From Rhyacophila brunnea (Eukaryota; Arthropoda; Insecta; Trichoptera; Rhyacophilidae): DNA of 64,000 nucleotides. Location: positions 1,240,001-1,304,000 of the forward strand of contig JAGYXB010001414.1 of assembly GCA_022495005.1 (NCBI GenBank), in the 5' to 3' direction. Shown here one piece after another: positions 57,321-64,000 of this stretch. How positions within the stretch are numbered: the first letter of the stretch is position 1; every line of letters begins with the position of its first letter. Made by a program: the position numbers and the translations under genes. The notes under the pieces are model-generated. The model had not been told where the DNA came from. It made no database searches and saw only the letters and a list, made by a program, of their open reading frames with translations.

Positions 57321-57590
57321 GTTACTTACTTCTTAATTTAATTAATAATTCATTTTCTTATTCAATTATCATCAACTTAGTGGTTTTTTGGTCATACGGA
57401 TCGAAAACACTCGTAAGATATTGAATTTCAGACTTTACTTAGGATGTAGGTAGGTACCTATTATATTTATAGTACCTATTATATTTAGATTTTTATACCA
57501 GTGGCGAACAAGTTTAATATGGACTATTTATGTCGGATCCAGCCTACCTCCACCTTCGCCACTGATAGGTACCTACCTACCTATTGGCAG

Positions 57591-57714
57591 GTAGAGGATG
57601 GACAAATTCTTCTAGCATTGCGACCACGACGAAATCACTTTGCAGCGGTGTTAGTGTTATTTATAAGTAACGATAGGGCCTAACGTCCTAACACCTAAAT
57701 GAGTTACCTACACT
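57591..57714 (+). repeat. H5, repeat H copy
   Basis: acaaattcttctagcattg, acgacgaaatcactttgc, ggtgttagtg, ctaacacctaaatgag, ctacactag. Ends directly against a hAT-like terminus at 57712. Confidence 0.7.
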
Positions 57715-57790
57715 AGTGGTTCCCCAACTAATGGGTCGTGGACTCCTGAGGAGCGGCACGGTTTCCGCAGTGTGGGGGGGGGGGGCACAA
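57712..57790 (+). repeat. hAT terminal fragment
   Basis: agtggttccccaactaatgg then gtcgtggactcctgagg resembles the start of hAT families (cagtggttcccaaac...gtcgtggacc). Followed by a long G run; no matching right end. Confidence 0.45.
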
Positions 57791-58447
57791 AATTCTTCAG
57801 TAGAACTGCTTTTTATAGTTATGTATGTAGGTAGGTACCTACGCATAATAGGTAAGAAGTAGGTAGTTATATTTAAACTTGTCAGATAAGAACACAATAT
57901 GCGAACTTTTTATTAAAATCTTATTTATATTGACCGAAAATAATAGGTAGATACCTACCTACTTACCTACTATCAAAAGAAAAATTGAATGCATGGGAGA
58001 CAATACCTATTAAAAGTCAATTAATATTTCGGATTAAAGAGAGTAGGTACCTACCTATTTAAGTTCTTTGCAAACCAGCCCCATGAATCTACTGATAAGT
58101 GATACAAATTGCGCACATTTAATAGTTTTATTAATTATCAGTAGGTAGGTAGGTACTGTAGGTAGGTACCAACCTATGACTCGCAACTTTATGACGATTT
58201 GTTTTTTTGTCGGAAAATTTTTCGGCGGAGGAGGCTGGGAATTATTTTATTCAGATTTTGGAGGTACCTAGGTACCTACTGAGCAAATAATAGGTACTAG
58301 GTAAATATGTAGGATTTTTAAATAGCATCCTTTCAAGAAAAATTTACCGGACGCCACTGCAAACAGGGTACCTACCTACCTACCTATGTATGTACCTACC
58401 TACGTATCAACTTAAATGCCTACTTATTGCTTTCTATGGGCACACAT
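57791..58447. other. No gene; very dense GTAGGTACC repeats
   Basis: GGTA/TACC arrays at 57825-57845, 57945-57970, 58045-58060, 58140-58170, 58262-58285 and 58368-58405 make up much of the stretch. Confidence 0.6.
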
Positions 58448-59017
58448 CATGGGCCCCACATCCGGAAGCGGGCCCCCAGATCAGGATGTTTGGTGGGCCC
58501 CCTATCGCTAAGGTGAAGGGCAGTGTGATTTTTTACATTAGTATTCCCTAAATGGTATTCCACGGAACCCCAATGTTCTTTGAGGTAAAATTAAGGGTGT
58601 TTCGTGTATTATTAGCGATTTTCGTAATTTTAAATAAATAAGTTGTAGGCACTCAGAATCATAAATTATAATGCACTAATTGCTACCCCTGTGTGATGGT
58701 TAAGTAACCCTTTGACATATGGGATAAATAGCCATTTTTATAGTCAGAAAACACACTATAAATAATTAGGTATAAAATAAAATTCTACATTTGGATTATC
58801 ATTTAACTTTAGATATCAATCTTCATAATATCAATAATATCATATCAAATTTAATTTCGGATTATGTAAATATTCTTTATCATAATAGCGGCGCACGCGA
58901 CTATTAAAGCAAATTTGATATGTATGTATATCTCACTTAACTGGCCAAGCCGGGCCCCCTCTAAGCCCGGGCCCCCAGGCTACAGACCTGTCAGCCCCCC
59001 CCTTTGTGGGGGCCATG
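58448..59017 (+). mobile_element. A8, first unit of a tandem A array
   Basis: Starts catgggccccacatccgg, ends gtgggggccatg. About 570 bp because of roughly 180 bp extra in the centre (about 58680-58880). Only two bases (ac) separate it from A9. Confidence 0.9.
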
Positions 59018-59019
59018 AC

Positions 59020-59427
59020 CATGGCCCCCACATCCTAAAGCGGGCCCCCTACCTATCGCTAAGTTTAATAGCATGTGTGATGCACAACATAAGCGTTTTC
59101 AAAATTGTGTTAGAGGTAGGAGTAAGGGCTTTCAGTTTATTTTTAGCGATTTAGTGGAGTTTTAATACATCTACTTGAATTTATTATGGAGTTGTCGAGT
59201 GGTGTACAAAATAATCAAAAATTGCATTTTACAACCTCATTTTTTAAATGTTAATAACCCCTTCGTGTTAAAGCGCCGCAGACGACTTTTTTTTACTATT
59301 GAGTGTGTGATGATCACATTATTGTGAAGTGTGTTTATCTCACATATCTCCCCGCCACGCCGGGCCCCCCCTGAGCCCGAGCCCCTAGGCTAGAGCCCTG
59401 TCAGACCCCCCCCTTGTGGTGGCCATG
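59020..59427 (+). mobile_element. A9, second unit of the tandem A array
   Basis: Starts catggcccccacatcctaaa, ends gtggtggccatg. Contains gcgccgcagacgac and the A/T core of the family. Followed after two bases by another catggcccaca start (A10). Confidence 0.9.
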
Positions 59428-59429
59428 GC

Positions 59430-59441
59430 CATGGCCCACAT
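59430..59441 (+). repeat. A10 stub: isolated family A left terminus
   Basis: catggcccacat continues the head-to-tail register, but the family sequence stops at once and unrelated DNA follows. Confidence 0.5.
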
Positions 59442-59449
59442 TCACCTAC

Positions 59450-59815
59450 CAGCTACCTCCATTTACCCACATTATAACTCTAGCAGACTTCGTTCTTCGT
59501 ATTTGGCGCCAATTCGCCGACCTTTCATTCAAATTATAAATTCGCCATTTTATTTTATTCAAATCTCCCGCTCAATGAATAAACCAGTCAAGCTCAGTCT
59601 CTGTGGAGAGAGCTATTTCCAAAGAGCGTTGAATAGACTCACGCCGTCTAGTCGGTCGCTCTCCATGCTGCTAACTTCCGTTGCGCAGTTGTTTCGAAAC
59701 AACGCCATTGTTAATTTCGTGGATACAGCGGCGATTGCGCGCAACCAGTGGTGTAGAAGTATTTTGAAATTTTCGGCGGGAAATAAATTGTTTCCATTAA
59801 TTATCGAATAAGCAC
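59450..59815. promoter_or_regulatory. CpG-containing promoter-like segment
   Basis: Non-repetitive, less AT-rich than its surroundings, with E2F-like tttggcgcc at about 59498 and tttcggcggga at about 59769, and several CpG words (gattgcgcgcaa). The 131-codon plus frame at 59416-59811 begins inside the A array and has no recognised motif. A regulatory role is guesswork. Confidence 0.2.
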
Positions 59816-59984
59816 AGTTATTGTCATTTGCTGTTATTTCTTGTTTGAACAACATGATACCTACTAGAACGAAAATAATTCATTTTGTTAATTAGCTAGT
59901 TGCCTATATTAATCATTGTACCCACCTATTCTTATTTTAGTAAGATTTCTGCATTTTATAAAATGCTTAAGCCAGCAGATAGCA

Positions 59985-60355
59985 GGTATCTTAGTGAGAT
60001 TGTGCCACGTAGTCACTTTGTATCATATATTTTTATTCCTTCAATTAAGCTTAGAAATCTTGTAAGAACGTTGCCCTTACTGAGCCAACGTACCTACTTC
60101 AGTATACAGGATGAGATCATGTTCTTTATCTTCAGATCTTCTAATAGGGCAGTGAAAAGTCGGTGCTGCAAAGGGGCTGCTGGAATAAAGTAGAACGTAT
60201 TTTAAAAAAATAATTAAAAATTTCATAACGTGTCCAAAAGGCGGTAGGTATATTAGTATTTTACCACACAAAGCTTCCTGATGAATAATCCAGTGGTAGG
60301 ACATAAAGTTTGAAAATGATTCATCTTTCTTGCAAAGTGAACTATACCTATCCAT
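59985..60355 (-). pseudogene. hAT transposase mid-region fragment
   Basis: Minus strand: CKKDESFSNFMSYHWIIHQE, ALCGKIL, ten or more ill-conserved residues, RRSEDKEHDLILYTEV, then after a shift RWLSKGNVLTRFLSLIEGIK. This is the hallmark H.IIHQ..LC.K...(HTEVRWLSRG.VL.RF) block of BED/GTF2IRD2-like hAT transposases. The frame is broken exactly where a 4-bp TACC duplication sits between EV and RW (60091-60098). No TIRs found. Confidence 0.8.
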
Positions 60356-60690
60356 TGATTTTACAAACCATTACTGGCCGGAGCAGTGGTTATCTCAGAC
60401 AGCTTGTGCAAAGGCATATTTATATCGACTTGGCGTATGTTCTGAAAGTACTTAGGTGTTATAAATATCCTCACCCTATGTTCGTCTTTTCATGGGTACC
60501 AACCTAATATTTGCAGCAGATCTTCTTTTACTGTGAAGTTACTTGGCACTGGGTTGGGATTAGTGAGTAGGTAGGTAGGTACCTACCTATGTTTACTTTG
60601 ATAGAAATTAGCAATATCATGTAGGTACGTTCAAATCATGGTCACTGGTTACCTCTATTAATTTATTATGCATTGTTTTACAGTACATAC
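60356..60690. other. No gene recognised
   Basis: AT-rich spacer with a GGTA array near 60570-60590. Confidence 0.45.
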
Positions 60691-60942
60691 GGCGACGGTG
60701 ACCGCGCGGCTTAAGCGTTGGACTATCACGCCGTGGGTCCCAGGTTCGAATCCTGGGTCTGGCAAGTACACATACCTATTATTTTTCAATTTGTGTGTGA
60801 GTCAGGGTATGGACCTAATAGGTTGAGCAAGTGGCTGACATCCATTTCTCGTAAAAAAACAAAATCTGTTAATACAAACCTCTACTCTGTGGAGGCCCAT
60901 ATGATCCTACTAGGATTCGACATGGTCGAAGAGAAGAGAGTT
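60691..60942 (+). repeat. tRNA-derived SINE, best preserved copy
   Basis: Head gtgaccgcgcggcttaagcg, ttggactatc resembles the A-box side of a class II (Ser/Leu) tRNA. The B box ggttcgaatcc is canonical. Body and ctctactctgtggag hairpin as in the copies at 26754 and 31930. Ends in a gaagagaagagag tail. Confidence 0.88.
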
Positions 60943-62455
60943 TTACAGTAGGTAGGTACCTAGGTACCTACCTATACTAATACTAAATAGGTACCTACAT
61001 ATAAGGTAGGTACTTGCCTAACAGCCTGCATATAAAAATACCTACTAAAGCACTTACCTAATTAGATTCCCATAGGTATAAAATGGACTCCTATTAGGAA
61101 TAGGTATATTATGAACTATGTTACTAATATCTTATTATAACTAGTTGGTAAGTAGGTACCTGGTGCCAACACTATTTCAGAGTAGGTACATAATATGCAC
61201 TTACACATTTTAATATGTTGGTACATACCTGTAAATACAATTTGAATATTTTATGTTCACTGGACATTCTTGTTTTTTATGAGATCTGTGAATACACTCC
61301 TACATTTTATGGTAGGTAAACCTTTATATTGTGATAAGTTATAATAATGTACGGAGCTGCAAGGGATGAATAAAAAAACTCGACTGCGGCGAAACGAAAA
61401 GGGAGGCGTTTAGGGATGAATCACTGCTTGCTAGTATCTCGCACCCCCTCAGCGTCTCGCCCCTGTCCAACAACACGCAGCCCCACAAATTCTCGTCCAC
61501 CCGCCTGTTAGCTTTGAACCTCACTTTCAAACCTACCTGTGTAGGTTTTTGTAAAAGTGTGTGTTGGTATTATATTCTTATAGATGTGGATAATCTAATG
61601 AGATGGACATTGGACAAACGACGGTAGAAACACGTAAATTAACCAGTCCTAATATTCCATCTACAAAACGATGATCCTTCATAAATTGATTCCTTATTAC
61701 AATAGGAACAAGTGATATCATATACAAGCTATCTCACTTGACCTTAGATTCCCCAGGACATTCACGTGTGACATTCGAACAGCTACTTTCAAATTAGCTA
61801 TGTCAACGTCCAAATTAAAGGCTTTCCGATAATTTTAGATTTAAATCTCGGGAATCTATATTTTAAAACGTTTTAGGTAAATGATTTACCTCGTTTGAAT
61901 TAAATTAGCATTCAATTTTATGTTGCTTATTTAGTAGGTAGCCACAGAGGTTTTCTTGCTTTTAATCGAACCTATGCAAATATGGTTAATGCTTCTGAAA
62001 TTATAAGATGTTCTCCCATGGGTGTGCTCGCGCTTTATCGAAGTCTGAGAATTTTTCAAAACTCCTAATTGGTAACCAACACTTATTTTTCGCATTTTCT
62101 CAGGTCTTGACTTATGTTTAATATGCTCGATTTATTGTTCCCGATATACCGATATTGAAAATACTAAAATCCCAAGATTTCACGTTTAGCTTTTACATTA
62201 GATTCGACTTTCATTAGAAATAATCTATTATTGTAAACTCCCTAGGTAGGTACATGGTTATAACATAATTAACGAAGATCGCTAGTTTCCTAAGTTGTAT
62301 ATGTCCTATTGGCTAATGGCTTTATGCTTAATCCGATATGGGTCTTGGCCGCATCACATTATTTTTAAGAGATTTCTTAGGAGAAGTGAATGTTAGGCAC
62401 TTTCCCAACCTATACCTACCTAAAGTCAATTTTCTGTGGCCAATCACATACTAGG
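60943..62455. other. No gene; one open GC-rich segment at 61380-61530
   Basis: On the minus strand 61345-61530 is open and less AT-rich (KVRFKANRRVDENLWGCVLL). It is preceded by a possible acceptor tacacag. It is unlike any family I know. A lone exon is conceivable, but nothing else supports it. GGTA arrays fill 60945-61020. Confidence 0.3.
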
Positions 62456-62928
62456 CAGTGACGTCCCGTGGGGGTAGGCAGATTGAGCGTCTCTCGGGGG
62501 CGGCATTTACTCGAAGGGCGGCAAATAGAGGATAATTATTTCGTATAGGTTATATATAAATAGCTACTAAAACTTAGTAATAACGAAAATATATTTTCAT
62601 TAAAACAATCAGCTCACTGGTTGGAAACAAAATGTATTAATTAACATAAAAGGTTTAACAGGACTGTATTTTTTTCTGGTTCATGATGTGTAAGACTGTA
62701 TTACCAAGGTAACAAACGCACTTTTGGCAAAAAATATTTACAATTTTAATTTTGTATATTTTAGTGGTAAGTATCTAGATATATATTTTGTTAGTATCTA
62801 AAATGTATCCATACAACATCTTAGATATTGGGGTTATGAAATGATGATATTGTATAAAAATACTGTATAAAAATGGAGCGGCATTTTAGCGCTGCCTAGG
62901 GGTGGCATTTTGTCTAGGGACGTTACTG
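62456..62928 (-). mobile_element. F2, 473-bp hAT-type MITE
   Basis: Ends cagtgacgtccc and gggacgttactg. The 8-bp target duplication atactagg is perfect (62448-62455, 62929-62936). Opposite orientation to F1; both carry taggcagattgagc next to one end. Confidence 0.95.
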
Positions 62929-62936
62929 ATACTAGG

Positions 62937-63656
62937 TAGTTACTGTTCTAAAACAACATGTGAATTTGCCTGATCCAGTATTTGAACCCGAGATCCTCGA
63001 CTTCATAAGCAGGCGAGTAGGGTCGGATTAACCACAGGAATAAAGGGGCTATTACCTAGGACCCCAGAACCCGGGAACCGGAATCTTAAAATAATTATTC
63101 ACAAAAATTCAGTCACACAATAACGCTGGATTCACACGATAACAATAAATCACCTAACGTAATTTTCACTTAATGAATTTCCAGTGATCAGTAAAGGATG
63201 TAATTTCTTTTACGATATTAAAGTTGGTTATGGTGTTGATATTTGAGTATTCTGCCGTGCAATACAGTACGTATAACCACTGCAACCCCCATGTGTTCCA
63301 CCGTTTCCCTCCCCCAGCTGGAAATTTCCGCATTTCACCCCAGGACTAATTTTCAAACATCGCTGTTCATTTTCACTTTGTTAAATTTTGTGAGTGCTTT
63401 TGACAGGATGGTTTTCCACATAATAATAAATTAATTGATAGTGTATCTAGGTAAGCATACATTAGGTAGGTGCATTGAATAATTCAATTTGAATGTCACT
63501 TATCACTTATCAGTGAATTACTCATTTTATTTTACAGCAATTATTAGTGTAGGTAAGTACCTACCCACCACGAGATTGGTACATAATCAAGCTTGGTATC
63601 AAAGTCGGACAAACGCCAACTCCTACTAGAGTCGCGTTTTAATTGATTACCTATGG
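62937..63656. other. No gene; SINE head fragment at 62955-63020
   Basis: Reverse strand of 62960-63010 has aggatctcgggttcaaatac, a Pol III B-box-like stretch. From 63009 a sequence ggtcggattaaccacagg resembles transposon termini, but no partner end was found. Confidence 0.4.
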
Positions 63657-63963
63657 CAGTGGTTTCCAAACTTTATGTTAGTACGCCTCCCTTTAAAAAA
63701 AATCTAATTTTGGGGCCTCCCCCTTTATTTCATTAAATAATACAGACACCTTTTTAAATAGGCAAACATGTAAGTAGGTAGATACTAATACAAAAATGAA
63801 AAAAAAAATTATAAAAATAAACATGGTTTTACTACTTAGGTATAATTATTATATCCATTTTTTATTTAATTTGTTTTTGATGAACGTGCTTGTTTATTAG
63901 CACAATCAATTTCAATAGTAGTCAATCCAAATTCGAAATCGTTCATTGACAAATAGATTCTAT
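63657..63963 (+). mobile_element. hAT-like left end, truncated
   Basis: cagtggtttccaaactttat then gtacgcctcccttt and ggggcctcccccttt follow the layout of hAT ends. The element runs into A11 and off the window, so the right end is unseen. Confidence 0.45.
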
Positions 63964-64000
63964 CATGGGCCCCACATCCTGAAGCGGACCCCCAGACCAG
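63964..64000 (+). mobile_element. A11, family A, runs off the window
   Basis: catgggccccacatcctgaa, then gcggacccccagaccag, is the family A left terminus. Truncated by the window edge. Confidence 0.85.

Noticed and set aside
59416..59811. 131-codon plus ORF as a host gene
   Set aside because: It starts inside the A9/A10 array and shows no domain.
60715..60760. Functional tRNA genes at the A-box/B-box pairs (also 26760-26815, 32130-32190)
   Set aside because: All have the same non-tRNA SINE body and tail attached and imperfect stems; they are SINE heads.

Overview
This is eukaryotic, AT-rich, intron-type intergenic DNA from an arthropod, most likely an insect. The grounds are irritans-type mariner copies, many hAT transposons, tRNA-derived SINEs, RTE/CR1/Jockey-like LINE debris, and a very dense 4-bp repeat (GGTA/TACC, often as the palindrome GTAGGTACCTAC). 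I cannot fix the species. I found no convincing intact host protein gene, rRNA gene or functional tRNA gene. Nearly everything identifiable is mobile DNA. Family letters below (A to P, hAT-S, hAT-C) are my own labels.

Layout. 1-1.4 kb: transposase-like scrap, hAT remnant, LINE tail. 1.7-5.2 kb: element M, split by hAT element B1, which holds hAT-S1, which holds A1. 5.3-9.8 kb: element B2, a six-element nest (hAT-C1, TA-flanked element D, an RTE LINE, A2 and hAT-S2). 10.7-13.5 kb: repeat G1 with an 82-bp palindrome, LINE endonuclease debris, A3, hAT-S3. 15.5-16.8 kb: mariner 1. 19.6-22.7 kb: LINE debris and B3, a sister of B2 on the other strand, with element E. 23-32 kb: TIR elements N, a PIF/Harbinger-like MITE, a pogo-like element, a 1.1-kb hAT with fully matched target duplications, SINEs, A5. 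34.5-45.3 kb: LTR-like patch, G2, A6, H1, mariner 2, a TIR MITE. 45.7-52.7 kb: LINE tail, G3, a 1.5-kb hAT with transposase remains, H2, hAT-S4 split by F1. 53.5-64 kb: TIR element, A7, H copies, a tandem A8-A9-A10 array, hAT and SINE pieces, F2, and A11 running off the end.

How the parts relate. Perfect target-site duplications and filled/empty site comparisons let the nests be ordered in time. B2 and B3 share the same internal A and hAT-C insertions but each has its own 8-bp target duplication, so the composite moved as one unit. B3 also preserves the empty site for hAT-S2. The strongest unexplained signal is the GTAC-centred 4-bp expansion. Copies of one transposon family show GTAC, GTAGGTAC and GTAGGTACCTAC at the same site, and the same stepwise growth appears in at least five families. 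The near-identical mariner copies show none, consistent with their youth. Boundaries given as ends of TIRs with target duplications are read directly. Family names and fragment limits without TIRs are approximate.
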